Part shown: positions 8,401 to 18,061 of the stretch, piece by piece
Numbering within the stretch: the stretch's first letter is position 1
Layout: every line of letters starts with the position of its first letter
Assembly (NCBI GenBank): GCA_964588335.1
Contig: CAZPOV010000005.1
Coordinates: 130,331 to 194,330 of the forward strand
DNA length: 64,000 bases
Direction of reading: 5' to 3'
From: JAGQZY01 sp964588335
GTDB lineage: Bacteria > Bdellovibrionota > Bdellovibrionia > Bdellovibrionales > JAGQZY01
Position numbers and translations under genes: made by a program
Notes under the pieces: model-generated
Told to the model about the DNA's origin: nothing
The model's database searches: none
What the model saw: the letters and a program-made list of their open reading frames with translations, nothing else

Positions 8401-11400
8401 GCACGGCCGCCATTGCTCGCACGAAGGTGGCTAATGGTGCCGCCAACCGACTTGTCGTAAACGATGGTTCAGGTGCCCTCAGTGATGCCGCAGCGATCAC
8501 CGGCAACCGTGCTTTAACCAGTGATATCAATGGAATCCCGGTGGCCTCCAGTGTGACCAGCACGGAACTTGGATATTTAAGTGGTGTCACCAGTGCTCTA
8601 CAAACCCAGTTAGATGGAAAAGTAGCCCTCGCCGGTGATACAATGACTGGTCAGTTATTGATAGACGGTGGAGCGGATGAAGTGCAATTCGCTATTGAAG
8701 GTGACACTTTACAGACAGCTAATCTTGTTGAAATTCGAAACTCGGCCTCAACAGTGATAGCCAGTGTGTCGGCTGATGGTTCAGTCAGTGCGGCCACCGA
8801 TTTAACAACGAAATCCTATGTCGACACCGCTATTAGTGGAATCAGCACCGACGAAATCGCCGATGCTGACAACAACACAAAAATCCAAGTCGAAGAAGGT
8901 GCGAATGATGACACCATTCGTTTTGATACCGCAGGTACTGAAAGAATGGTGGTCGACGCGACCGGAAACGTTGGTATCGGAACAGCCACTCCAGCTACGA
9001 TTTTAGATATTGAAGGAACAATTCAGATTGGAGATGGAGGCGAGACCTGTAGTGTGGCCGCCAATGCCGGTATGATCCGCTACAACGCTGGAAATATTGA
9101 CTATTGTAATGGTTCAGCGTGGACGACGTTGGGAATTAGTGGAGCTGGATTGACCAATTTAAATGGTCAGACCGGAAGCACACAAAACTTTGCTGTCGAC
9201 GCTGCGGGTACCGCACCAGCTATTAACAGTGCTACTGACACTCACACTTTAAGTATTCCATTAGCCAGTGGAGCCGGTGTGACCAGCGGTACGATCTCAA
9301 AAACAGACTACGATGCATTCAATGCAAAACTTGATAGCGTGGTTGGAGAGACCTTGAACTCAGCCCAGTTTTGGGTGGGTGATGCAACCAACGCTGCTGC
9401 GGCTGTGACCATGAGTGGTGATGCCACTATGGACAATGCCGGAGCCTTAACAATAGCAAACGATGCAATTACAAGTGCCAAGATTAACGATGGAACGATC
9501 GTTGATGCCGATATTAGCGCCACTGCCGATATCGCCAGATCCAAACTGGCGGCTGGCTCGGCCAACCGCTTGATCGTTAACGATGGAACCGGTGAAATAT
9601 CAGAAGCCGCAGCGATCACTGGCAACCGCGCTCTTGCTAGTGACGTTAATGGAATCCCGGTGGCTTCAAGTGTGACAGACACAGAACTTGGATATTTAAG
9701 TGGTGTGACGAGTGCTCTTCAAACCCAGATTGATGGCAAAGTAGCCCTTGCCGGTGATACCATGACTGGTCAACTCCTCATTGATGGTGGAGCTGACGAA
9801 GTGCAGTTGGCCATCGAGGGTGATTTATTACAAACTGCAAATTTGGTTGAACTAAGAAATTCAAGCTCAGTAGTCGTTGCCAGTGTGTCGGCCGATGGTT
9901 CAGTCAGTGCGGCAACGGATTTAACAACCAAAGCCTATGTTGATTCTGCTGTCAGTGGAATCAGTACCGACGAAATTGCTGACGCAGATAACAATACAAA
10001 AATCCAAGTTGAAGAAGGTGCTAACGACGACACGATCCGTTTTGATACTGCTGGTACGGAGAGAATGATTATTGATCCATCAGGAAACGTTGGAGTGGGA
10101 ACCACAAGTCCAACAGCTAGATTTCATTCTTATAATGAATTAGCGAGTGCAGCTGCGGTAGGTGTTGAAGGTCAAAATATGATCTACTCTGGAGCGAGCA
10201 CAAACGTAATAGGGGTTGAGGGATACTCATACATTGATGGGGCTGCCACCACAGCCTCTACTGTCTATGGTGGTCGTTTCAATGCTCGTGCGCAAAATTC
10301 GGCAACTTCAACCAGTATGGTTGGTGTTCAAGGACAAGTACAGTCGGTGGGTGGAACTCCCTCTGAAATATTTGGTGGACGCTTTGGCGCTGTTGGTTTC
10401 GCAAATACAGGGTACGGGGTTTATATCGAAGATATCTCCGGAACTGCGCAATATGGTCTTTATCAAGCGGGTGCAACGGATTTAAACTATTTTGCCGGCA
10501 ACGTAGGTATTGGCACAGATACCCCTGCTACCATTCTTGATATCGAGGGAACCATTCAAATCGGAGATGGAGGCGAGACCTGTAGCGTAGCGGCAAACGC
10601 CGGTATGATTCGCTACAACGCTGGAAATCTTGATTATTGTAATGGCTCGGCTTGGACAACTCTTGGAGTCAGCGGAGCTGGACTGACCAATTTGAATGGT
10701 CAGACTGGCAGCACGCAAAACTTTGCTGTCGATGCCGCGGGTACCGCACCTGCTATTAACAGTGTTACTGACACTCACACTTTAAGTATTCCACTAGCCA
10801 GTGGTGTTGGAGTGACCAGTGGTACGATTTCTAAAGCCGACTATGATGCCTTCAGTGCAAAACTTGATAGCGTGGTTGGTGAGACTTTGACTTCAGCCCA
10901 GTTCTGGGTAGGTGATGCAACCAACGCTGCTGCGGCTGTGACCATGAGTGGTGATGCCACCATGGACAATGCGGGTGCGTTGACAATAGCTAATAATGCT
11001 ATTACGAGTGCCAAAATCAACGATGGTGAAATTGTGGACGCCGATATTAGCGCCACCGCTGATATTACAAGAACGAAATTAGCTGCAGGCACAGCAAACC
11101 GTTTGATCGTCAACGATGGAACCGGTGAGATCGCTGAAGCAGCTGCAATCACTGCTAGTCGTGCTTTGGCTAGTGATGCCAATGGTATTCCAGTGGCTTC
11201 AAGTGTGACAGACACAGAACTTGGATACTTAAGCGGTGTGACGAGTGCTCTTCAAACCCAGCTTGATGGAAAAGTGGCCCTTGCTGGGGACACCATGACG
11301 GGGCAACTCCTCATTGATGGTGGAGCCGACGAAGTCCAATTCGCTGTAGAAGGTGACTTGCTTCAAACCGCCAACCTTGTTGAAATTAGAAATTCGACCT

Positions 11401-14400
11401 CTACAGTCGTTGCCAGCGTGTCGGCTGATGGATCCGTGATTGCGGCTACCGACCTTACAACCAAAGCTTATGTTGACACTGCCGTTAGTGGAATCAGTAC
11501 CGATGAGATCGCTGATGCTGATAACAATACAAAAGTTCAAGTTGAAGAAGGTGCTAACGACGATACTATTCGTTTCGATACCGCAGGCATTGAAAGAATG
11601 GTGGTAGACGCGTCCGGAAATGTCGGGATTGGAACAATAAATCCATCTGAAAAACTAGATGTCGAGGGGCGAATCCTTGCTGGTCCAAAAGGTGTTCTAG
11701 GCGGCGACGGCGGATCTATAGTTTTCGAGGAGCTGGCAGGCAACGGGACTAACTTTGTTGGCTTTAGAGCGCCAGACGCGATCTCAGCCGATTTGGTTTG
11801 GGAGCTTCCAGAATCTGACGGAACGTCAGGACAAGTCTTAGAAACAGACGGTTCAGGGACCTTAAGCTGGAGTGACAAGTTTTCGGTAGGTGCTGACAGT
11901 CTTGATTTCAGCGACTTTACAGATACCATGACATTAGACGCAACGACGACAGTCGACATGGACACTAATACCGCCAATTTGAACTTCGATTCTGGAACTC
12001 TATTTATTGATGCAGTTAATAATCGCGTTGGAATCGGTGTATCCACTCCAACCTTTTTATTGACCGTGAATGGAACTGCGAAAGTGGATCAAATCTCCAT
12101 TGGGAATAACTCTCCTCTTTGGCGACTCGATGAGGAGGCGACTGAGGACTTTACAATTGGTTATAATTCAGTCGAGTATTTGCGAATTTTAGATACTGGT
12201 GAAGTCGGTATTGGTACCGCAACTCCCGTAACGATGTTAGACGTCGAAGGAACAATTCAGATTGGTGATAGTGGAGAAACCTGTAGTGTCGCTGCGAATG
12301 CCGGTATGATCCGCTACAACGCTGGAAATATTGACTATTGTAACGGTTCAGCGTGGACGACACTGGGAGTCAGCGGAGCTGGATTGACTAACCTCAATGG
12401 TCAAACCGGAAGCACGCAAAACTTTGCTGTCGATGCCGCGGGTACCGCTCCTGCTATTAACAGTGCTACTGACACTCACACTTTAAGTATTCCACTAGCC
12501 AGTGGAGCGGGTGTGACCAGTGGTACCATTTCAAAAACAGAGTATGATGCCTTTGATGCCAAGCTCGATAGCGTGGTTGGCGAGACATTGAACTCAGCCC
12601 AATTTTGGGTAGGTGATGGAACCAATGCTGCCGCGGCCGTGACCATGAGTGGTGATGCCACCATGGACAATGCCGGTGCCTTAACAATTGCTAACGACGC
12701 GATTACCAGTGCTAAAATCAGCGATGGAACAATCGTTGATGCTGACATATCTGCGACAGCTGATATTGCAAGATCCAAGCTGGCTGCAGGCACCGCTAAC
12801 CGATTGATTGTTAACGATGGAACCGGTGAGATTTCAGAAGCGGCCGCGATCACAGCCAGCCGTGCTCTTACCAGTGATGCCAATGGAATTCCAGTGGCAT
12901 CAAGTGTTACATCAACAGAATTGGGTTACCTCAGTGGTGTGACAAGTGCTTTACAAACCCAGTTAGATGGAAAAGTAGCCCTCGCCGGTGATACCATGAC
13001 TGGTCAACTCCTCATTGATGGTGGAGCCGACGAAGTCCAACTCGCTATTGAAGGTGACTTACTGCAAACCGCCAATCTTGTTGAAATTAGAAATTCTACC
13101 TCAACGGTTGTTGCCAGTGTGTCGGCTGATGGTTCCGTGAGTGCGGCAACGGATTTAACAACCAAAGCCTATGTTGATTCTGCTGTTAGTGGTATCAGCA
13201 CCGACGAGATTGCCGATGCTGATAACAACACGAAAATCCAAGTTGAAGAAGGTGCAAACGACGACACCATCCGTTTTGATACTGCTGGAACGGAAAGAGT
13301 GGTGATCGACTCATCTGGGAGAATTGGAGTTGGTACAGCGACTCCCGCCGATGCTGTCCATATCAATGTGGCTGACTCAAAGGATGGTCTTCGCATCACA
13401 GATAATACTTCAGGTAATGGAATTCAGATACAAGGATATTACCCCTCTATAAATCTCAACCAATATTGGGATGGATCGAACACTCGAATTATTGGAGATG
13501 GATACTCCGGTTTTATGAGTATGGATCCAGGTGTGGGTGATATAAATTTTGGTTTGAGTCCTTCGGGACTGGCCGGCAACACGGTGGGCTCGTCTTCCTT
13601 TGTTTTTAGAATAGAGAACTCTGGAAATGTTCGAGTCTTCAACAATTTAAATGTCAATGACAATTTAATTGTCAGTAATAACCTTGGACTAGGAACTTCA
13701 AACCCATCGGCAAAACTTGATGTTGAGGGGACAATTCAGATTGGTGATGGTGGTGAGACTTGTACTGTAGCTGCCAACGCCGGTTTGATTCGCTACAACT
13801 CTGGAAATATTGATTACTGTAATGGCTCAGCGTGGACGACACTGGGAGTCAGCGGAGCTGGATTGACTAACCTCAATGGTCAAACCGGAAGCACGCAAAA
13901 CTTTGCTGTCGATGCCGCGGGTACCGCTCCTGCTATTAACAGTGCTACTGACACTCACACTTTAAGTATTCCACTAGCCAGTGGAGCGGGTGTGACCAGT
14001 GGTACCATTTCAAAAACAGAGTATGATGCCTTTGATGCCAAGCTCGATAGCGTGGTTGGCGAGACATTGAACTCAGCCCAATTTTGGGTAGGTGATGGAA
14101 CCAATGCTGCCGCGGCCGTGACCATGAGTGGTGATGCCACCATGGACAATGCCGGTGCCTTAACAATTGCTAACGACGCGATTACCAGTGCTAAAATCAG
14201 CGATGGAACAATCGTTGATGCTGACATATCTGCGACAGCTGATATTGCAAGATCCAAGCTGGCTGCAGGCACCGCTAACCGATTGATTGTTAACGATGGA
14301 ACCGGTGAGATTTCAGAAGCGGCCGCGATCACAGCCAGCCGTGCTCTTACCAGTGATGCCAATGGAATTCCAGTGGCATCAAGTGTTACATCAACAGAAT

Positions 14401-17400
14401 TGGGTTACCTCAGTGGTGTGACAAGTGCTTTACAAACCCAGTTAGATGGAAAAGTAGCCCTCGCCGGTGATACCATGACTGGTCAACTCCTCATTGATGG
14501 TGGAGCCGACGAAGTCCAACTCGCTATTGAAGGTGACTTGCTTCAAACAGCCAATCTCGTTGAAATTAGAAATTCGACTTCTACAGTCGTTGCAAGTATT
14601 TCGGCTGACGGTTCAGTCAGCGCCGCCACCGATTTGACCACGAAATCTTACGTCGATAGTGCTGTCAGTGGATTAAGCACCGATGAACTCGCCGATGCTG
14701 ACAACAACACGAAAATCCAAGTCGAAGAAGGTGCCAACGATGACACCATCCGTTTTGATACTGCTGGGACTGAAAGAATGGTTATCGACCCTTCTGGAAA
14801 TGTTGGTATCGGAACGGCCACTCCTTGGGAGTTACTAACTCTTGTCAGTGATGGTGATGCTGATATCGATGTATCGGTGGCAGGACCTGAGATCCCCATT
14901 TTTCATATGAGAAGAAGCTCAGGCACTCATGCGGCTCCAGGGTTCATCACTGCCAACAATACAATCACTGGGATCGAAGGTGAAGTTTGGAATGGTACAG
15001 GTTTTTCTGATTCCGCTTCTATGTATTTTCTGGCTGATGGAACTCCATCTGCAGGAAACACACCAGGAAGAATCCAATTTCGAACAACACCATCAGGTTC
15101 GACAGGTGGAATTACCCGTATGACCATTCGTCAAGATGGTAAAATAGGTATGGGAACGGCTAATCCAGCAACCACTTTGGATGTGAGTGGAACCGATGCG
15201 ATAGTGGTTCCTCAAGGAACGACTGCTGAACGACCCACTGGTGAGAATGGAATGATCCGATACAACTCGACCACCACCAAAATGGAAGTCTATGAAAATG
15301 GAACCTGGTCCGATATTGCGACTGGAGCCGTTGGAACTGGTGACTTGATCAACGGTGGGAATGCTGGCGCAGTGACTGTCGGTTCAAATGATAATGTGTT
15401 AAATCTAGAAGCCAACAATTCAGTGGCAATGACCGTCGCTACAGATGGAGATATCGGTATTGGGACGACTAATCCAGGTTCTTTGTTGGAAGTGAATGGA
15501 GCCGCCGTTGCTGTCACTGCTCCTCGAGGAATGGTGAGCTTGAACTCTAATTCGGTTCAAGGTGCAGGAGTTGGTGCAACACTTGGTTTTGGTGGTTCCG
15601 ACGGTACTCAGACACGAGATTTTGCCAATATTGGTGGTCTAAAGGAAAATTCAACAAGCGGAAATTATGCAGGATATTTATCATTTGCCACACGATCAAA
15701 TGGAAGCACTCCTTTAGAAAGAATGAGAATTGATTCTACAGGAAATGTCGGTATCGGTACCNNNNNNNNNNNNNNNNNNNNNNNNNNNNNNNNNNNNNNN
15801 NNNNNNNNNNNNNNNNNNNNNNNNNNNNNNNNNNNNNNNNNNNNNNNNNNNNNNNNNNNNNCTGGAACCAGTGGTGCTCCTGGGATCACTTTTGCTGGCG
15901 ATACTGATACAGGAATTACCCGCACGGCTGCTGACGAAATGTCATTAGGTGTCGGTGGTACTGGAATTGTCCATCTTAACAACTCGGCCATTACTTTATC
16001 TCGACATCTCTTTGCAGGAGATTGGAATTCAACAGCTTATACTCCTACAAGTGTGGGTTTAGCTGGTCCTGGTGGTGCGACTGCTACCTATTATAATACA
16101 AATACGTTAGATGATTCGTTTGGCGGAATAAGCATGCGAGCGACTAATGGGGCCTCTACCAACCAACAGGCCTACATCGGTGTGGTAGCGAATAATGCTG
16201 GAAACACACCTGATATTGTCATTGGTCAGCAAACAGGTGCCACCTCTTATCAAGAGAGTTTACGAATCGACAGTGCCGGAAATGTGGGAATCGGAACTGC
16301 TGCACCAGTCGATAAACTGCATGTTTGGTCAGGCGACGCCGGTGCTGTGAGTGCTGTTGACGATGCTGATGATTTTGTCGTTGAGAACAGTGGAAACGCT
16401 GGAATATCCATTTTAAGTCCCGACGCGAATTGGGCGGGACTCTATTTGGGCTCTCCCAGTGATGCGACTGGTGGAGGTATTGAATGGAATCAATCCTCAG
16501 GGGAGCTTGGAATTTGGGCTGCTGGTGCAGGTTTCATGAATTTCAGCACGAACGGCTCGACTAAAATGTTAATCGACAATGCCGGTAACGTCGGGATTGG
16601 TACTACGACTCCTGCGGTGGCTTTAGATGTCAACACAGGCTCAATCAATGCCGCCGAAATTTGTGATGAGAACAACACGAACTGTATCGATATCTCAGCT
16701 GGCGTTGGCAGTGGCGACATCAATCAAAATGGTAACTCTTTTGGTAGCAACATGGTCATTGGAACTAATGACGCCAATGATCTCGCTTTTGAGCGAAACA
16801 ACTCTGTTGTCATGACAATGGATACAGTTTCTCTTTATGGAGCTGGTGGAACAGGAAGTGCGGCTGTCATGATGGGGGGCGCTGGTGGAGCGGCCCAGGC
16901 CACTTACGGCTTTTTATCAGACGATGACACAGGTATGTTCCGGGCTGGAGCTGATGAACTCGGTTTCACCACGGGAGGAAACGAAGCCCTTCGCATTGAT
17001 TCGACGGGTAGCATTGGTATTGGTACGGATACGCCAGATAGTAAATTCCATTTGTACAGCGCTGGAATCCTTGCTCAAACAATTGAGGCTCAAGGAAATT
17101 TGGCCAGTCTCTCCACCCCTGTTATTCGCCTTCGACGAGCTCGTGATTCGGCCGGTAGTCGTGCAGCCGCAAGCAGTGGAGATCTTCTGGGATCAATAGC
17201 ATTTCAGGGATACGGAGCGACGGGGTATACAGTGACCGGTAGCTCAGCAGTTGCAGCTTATGCAACTGAAAACTTCACAGATGCTGCTCAAGGTACAAAT
17301 CTGGTTTTTGGAACAACCCCTAATGGGTCGGTGACAAAATTGGAAAGAGTTCGTATCGACGAGAATGGCTATGTTGGTATCAATAACACGTCTCCAAATG

Positions 17401-17903
17401 TTGAACTTGATGTGACCGGTGATATTGAGTTCACTGGAACCATCACCGACGTATCAGATCGTCGTTTGAAAGAAGATATTATGCCTCTTGAGAACAGCTT
17501 GGATAAGGTTCTGGCGTTGCAGGGTGTTTCATTTGTGATGAAAGGTGATGAAAGTCGTCGAGTCGAAATTGGTGTTATCGCCCAAGAGGTTGAAAAGGTG
17601 ATGCCTGAGCTCGTGAAAGTGGCTGATGATGAGATGCAAACTCGATCGGTTAATTATATCGGTTTTATCGGATACATTATCGAAGCTATTAAAGAGTTGC
17701 GTGAGTCTGTGTTTGGTAAACTGCAAGAGCAGGATCGAGCGATTGCCAGTGTGAAGCACTCTAGCGACAATAACAGCTCTGAGATCGACAAGCTGAAAAG
17801 CGAGAACCAAGAGTTGAAGTCTGAACTTGACGCCGTTAAAAAGCAGAATCAAGAAATGAATGAACGTTTAAAGCGTATCGAAGAACTGCTTCTGAAGAAG
17901 TAA
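5469..17903 (+). CDS. Giant MAT-like trimeric fibre/adhesin with S74 intramolecular chaperone domain
   Basis: A ~4144-codon secreted protein (34 codons undefined across a 100-N gap, so true length is unknown). It has a signal peptide ending ~residue 24 (SALA) and an N-terminal globular region to ~150. A long shaft of tail-fibre repeats follows. Seven KVAxAGDxMTG units start near residues 463, 757, 1052, 1424, 1935, 2502 and 2995; four EGTIQIGD..ETC..YCNGSAW modules lie near 1182, 1693, 2260 and 2753; many GNVGIGTxxP head motifs occur. The C-terminus is a Peptidase_S74 chaperone with Ser3996 and Lys4001 in SDRRLKEDI (the self-cleavage dyad in phage endosialidases), then a coiled coil (~4060-4144). 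This is the layout of phage tail fibres and of the Mosaic Adhesive Trimeric proteins of Bdellovibrio; prey or surface binding is inference. GTG 5469 is the only start giving a signal peptide. Confidence 0.85.
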   Translation: MHVIERIFISLILAFLLGIPSALAAPANFSYQGQIVKPNGQALEASNVTFYIEILSPAPSECVLYEEYHTLNMTGSNGIFAFEVGDGTQSGSDYEDVNSLTDALSNSIGTISPTTCVVGPNYTPSAGDGRQMRVTFDDGSGPNTLATNHQILSVPYADSASSVDGLTSADILRINNGGSFVLTQANLEWIFANGARYAELQALIDGTSTQYLTATPTGDVSMNSQKIINVADPTAANDAANKNYVDTNIAGQPTDAATLSGLAGAENGHVMYWNGTEWTAGAPAGDSTKLPLAGGTMSGAINMGNQDITNGNNITANGAVSANGLSTGTNLAFYNTGNYVGFQAPAGASDLIWTLPGADGTANQALSTNGSGILSWRSYVETASNQGAGGVGPYKQLNAGDLEFKNINAGSNKVTVTDDVGNDEIDIDVDESNFNPALIPNTAAGDIAAGNVQAAINELDTEKVAIAGDAMTGALTMNAQNEVRFADSDSSNYVGFAAPAAVGADLIWTLPDADGTNGQILSTDGAGNLVWISGAVGDITGGSSLGAGVSVYKNENAGVLEFASINAGSNKVTVTNDAGLEVDIDVDETNFDPTAIPNNAAGNIAATTLQGAINELDAEKLSDVTGSALADGTVWLGDGTNLAQEVTLSGDATLANDGTLTVANNAITSAKINDGEIVDADISATADITRTKLATGSINRIVINDGSGEIAEAAAITGNRVLTSDANGLPVASSVSDTELGYLDNVTSDVQTQIDGKVARAGDAMTGALTLNAQNEVRFADSDSSNYVGFAAPAAVGADLIWTLPDSDGTNGQVLTTDGSGNLIWASGAVGDITGGSSLGLGVSVYKNENAGVLEFASINAGSNKVTITDDAGVEIDIDVDETNFDPTAIPNNAAGNIAATTLQGAINELDTEKLSDVTGSALADGTVWVGDGSNQAQEVSVTGDVAMSNTGATTIQANAVESSMILDGEIVDADISGTAAIARTKVANGAANRLVVNDGSGALSDAAAITGNRALTSDINGIPVASSVTSTELGYLSGVTSALQTQLDGKVALAGDTMTGQLLIDGGADEVQFAIEGDTLQTANLVEIRNSASTVIASVSADGSVSAATDLTTKSYVDTAISGISTDEIADADNNTKIQVEEGANDDTIRFDTAGTERMVVDATGNVGIGTATPATILDIEGTIQIGDGGETCSVAANAGMIRYNAGNIDYCNGSAWTTLGISGAGLTNLNGQTGSTQNFAVDAAGTAPAINSATDTHTLSIPLASGAGVTSGTISKTDYDAFNAKLDSVVGETLNSAQFWVGDATNAAAAVTMSGDATMDNAGALTIANDAITSAKINDGTIVDADISATADIARSKLAAGSANRLIVNDGTGEISEAAAITGNRALASDVNGIPVASSVTDTELGYLSGVTSALQTQIDGKVALAGDTMTGQLLIDGGADEVQLAIEGDLLQTANLVELRNSSSVVVASVSADGSVSAATDLTTKAYVDSAVSGISTDEIADADNNTKIQVEEGANDDTIRFDTAGTERMIIDPSGNVGVGTTSPTARFHSYNELASAAAVGVEGQNMIYSGASTNVIGVEGYSYIDGAATTASTVYGGRFNARAQNSATSTSMVGVQGQVQSVGGTPSEIFGGRFGAVGFANTGYGVYIEDISGTAQYGLYQAGATDLNYFAGNVGIGTDTPATILDIEGTIQIGDGGETCSVAANAGMIRYNAGNLDYCNGSAWTTLGVSGAGLTNLNGQTGSTQNFAVDAAGTAPAINSVTDTHTLSIPLASGVGVTSGTISKADYDAFSAKLDSVVGETLTSAQFWVGDATNAAAAVTMSGDATMDNAGALTIANNAITSAKINDGEIVDADISATADITRTKLAAGTANRLIVNDGTGEIAEAAAITASRALASDANGIPVASSVTDTELGYLSGVTSALQTQLDGKVALAGDTMTGQLLIDGGADEVQFAVEGDLLQTANLVEIRNSTSTVVASVSADGSVIAATDLTTKAYVDTAVSGISTDEIADADNNTKVQVEEGANDDTIRFDTAGIERMVVDASGNVGIGTINPSEKLDVEGRILAGPKGVLGGDGGSIVFEELAGNGTNFVGFRAPDAISADLVWELPESDGTSGQVLETDGSGTLSWSDKFSVGADSLDFSDFTDTMTLDATTTVDMDTNTANLNFDSGTLFIDAVNNRVGIGVSTPTFLLTVNGTAKVDQISIGNNSPLWRLDEEATEDFTIGYNSVEYLRILDTGEVGIGTATPVTMLDVEGTIQIGDSGETCSVAANAGMIRYNAGNIDYCNGSAWTTLGVSGAGLTNLNGQTGSTQNFAVDAAGTAPAINSATDTHTLSIPLASGAGVTSGTISKTEYDAFDAKLDSVVGETLNSAQFWVGDGTNAAAAVTMSGDATMDNAGALTIANDAITSAKISDGTIVDADISATADIARSKLAAGTANRLIVNDGTGEISEAAAITASRALTSDANGIPVASSVTSTELGYLSGVTSALQTQLDGKVALAGDTMTGQLLIDGGADEVQLAIEGDLLQTANLVEIRNSTSTVVASVSADGSVSAATDLTTKAYVDSAVSGISTDEIADADNNTKIQVEEGANDDTIRFDTAGTERVVIDSSGRIGVGTATPADAVHINVADSKDGLRITDNTSGNGIQIQGYYPSINLNQYWDGSNTRIIGDGYSGFMSMDPGVGDINFGLSPSGLAGNTVGSSSFVFRIENSGNVRVFNNLNVNDNLIVSNNLGLGTSNPSAKLDVEGTIQIGDGGETCTVAANAGLIRYNSGNIDYCNGSAWTTLGVSGAGLTNLNGQTGSTQNFAVDAAGTAPAINSATDTHTLSIPLASGAGVTSGTISKTEYDAFDAKLDSVVGETLNSAQFWVGDGTNAAAAVTMSGDATMDNAGALTIANDAITSAKISDGTIVDADISATADIARSKLAAGTANRLIVNDGTGEISEAAAITASRALTSDANGIPVASSVTSTELGYLSGVTSALQTQLDGKVALAGDTMTGQLLIDGGADEVQLAIEGDLLQTANLVEIRNSTSTVVASISADGSVSAATDLTTKSYVDSAVSGLSTDELADADNNTKIQVEEGANDDTIRFDTAGTERMVIDPSGNVGIGTATPWELLTLVSDGDADIDVSVAGPEIPIFHMRRSSGTHAAPGFITANNTITGIEGEVWNGTGFSDSASMYFLADGTPSAGNTPGRIQFRTTPSGSTGGITRMTIRQDGKIGMGTANPATTLDVSGTDAIVVPQGTTAERPTGENGMIRYNSTTTKMEVYENGTWSDIATGAVGTGDLINGGNAGAVTVGSNDNVLNLEANNSVAMTVATDGDIGIGTTNPGSLLEVNGAAVAVTAPRGMVSLNSNSVQGAGVGATLGFGGSDGTQTRDFANIGGLKENSTSGNYAGYLSFATRSNGSTPLERMRIDSTGNVGIGTXXXXXXXXXXXXXXXXXXXXXXXXXXXXXXXXXXGTSGAPGITFAGDTDTGITRTAADEMSLGVGGTGIVHLNNSAITLSRHLFAGDWNSTAYTPTSVGLAGPGGATATYYNTNTLDDSFGGISMRATNGASTNQQAYIGVVANNAGNTPDIVIGQQTGATSYQESLRIDSAGNVGIGTAAPVDKLHVWSGDAGAVSAVDDADDFVVENSGNAGISILSPDANWAGLYLGSPSDATGGGIEWNQSSGELGIWAAGAGFMNFSTNGSTKMLIDNAGNVGIGTTTPAVALDVNTGSINAAEICDENNTNCIDISAGVGSGDINQNGNSFGSNMVIGTNDANDLAFERNNSVVMTMDTVSLYGAGGTGSAAVMMGGAGGAAQATYGFLSDDDTGMFRAGADELGFTTGGNEALRIDSTGSIGIGTDTPDSKFHLYSAGILAQTIEAQGNLASLSTPVIRLRRARDSAGSRAAASSGDLLGSIAFQGYGATGYTVTGSSAVAAYATENFTDAAQGTNLVFGTTPNGSVTKLERVRIDENGYVGINNTSPNVELDVTGDIEFTGTITDVSDRRLKEDIMPLENSLDKVLALQGVSFVMKGDESRRVEIGVIAQEVEKVMPELVKVADDEMQTRSVNYIGFIGYIIEAIKELRESVFGKLQEQDRAIASVKHSSDNNSSEIDKLKSENQELKSELDAVKKQNQEMNERLKRIEELLLKK
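12348..13060 (+). repeat. Exact 713-bp internal repeat, copy 1
   Basis: Identical base for base to 13827-14539 (offset 1479 bp, 493 codons) when the two are read side by side. The flanking sequence diverges sharply at both ends. The other modules of the gene are similar but carry many synonymous changes. Confidence 0.92.
13827..14539 (+). repeat. Exact 713-bp internal repeat, copy 2
   Basis: Second copy of the block at 12348-13060. Zero differences over 713 bp, against clear divergence of the remaining modules, indicates a recent duplication or gene conversion, or an assembly duplication. Confidence 0.92.
15762..15861. other. Assembly gap (100 N) inside the giant gene
   Basis: Exactly 100 undefined bases, the conventional placeholder for a gap of unknown length. 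The reading frame happens to continue across it. The flanks are fibre-repeat sequence (a GNVGIGT motif before, GTSGAPGITFAGDTDTG after), so the gap probably hides collapsed repeats. Confidence 0.95.
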
Positions 17904-18001
17904 GTTTTCACTAAAAATGTCGAACACTTGATCAAGTCAAAACCGCTAGCCCTAATTGTCTTAATATTTGTTCCAGATCGAGACTTCACAGTCTTGATAC
18001 T

Positions 18002-18027
18002 TAAGTCTTAGTCCCTAAGTCCGATAA
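18002..18027 (+). promoter_or_regulatory. Sigma-28 (FliA)-like promoter of fliL
   Basis: TAAGTCTT (18002-18009), 10-nt spacer, TCCGATAA (18020-18027); same layout as the promoters at 5437 and 58141. Unlike those, it leaves a ~30-nt leader with a GGGAGAG Shine-Dalgarno before GTG 18062. The upstream 17904-18001 stretch has a 12-bp perfect palindrome (ACTTGATCAAGT, 17926-17937) and no clear terminator for the giant gene. Confidence 0.65.
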
Positions 18028-18061
18028 AATGTTAGGGAAATAAGGAAAAAGGGAGAGCTTC

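Noticed and set aside
7121..15517. Many minus-strand open frames inside the giant gene
   Set aside because: They recur at each module because the repeats keep the antisense frame open; composition is low complexity and none has a ribosome site or known domain.
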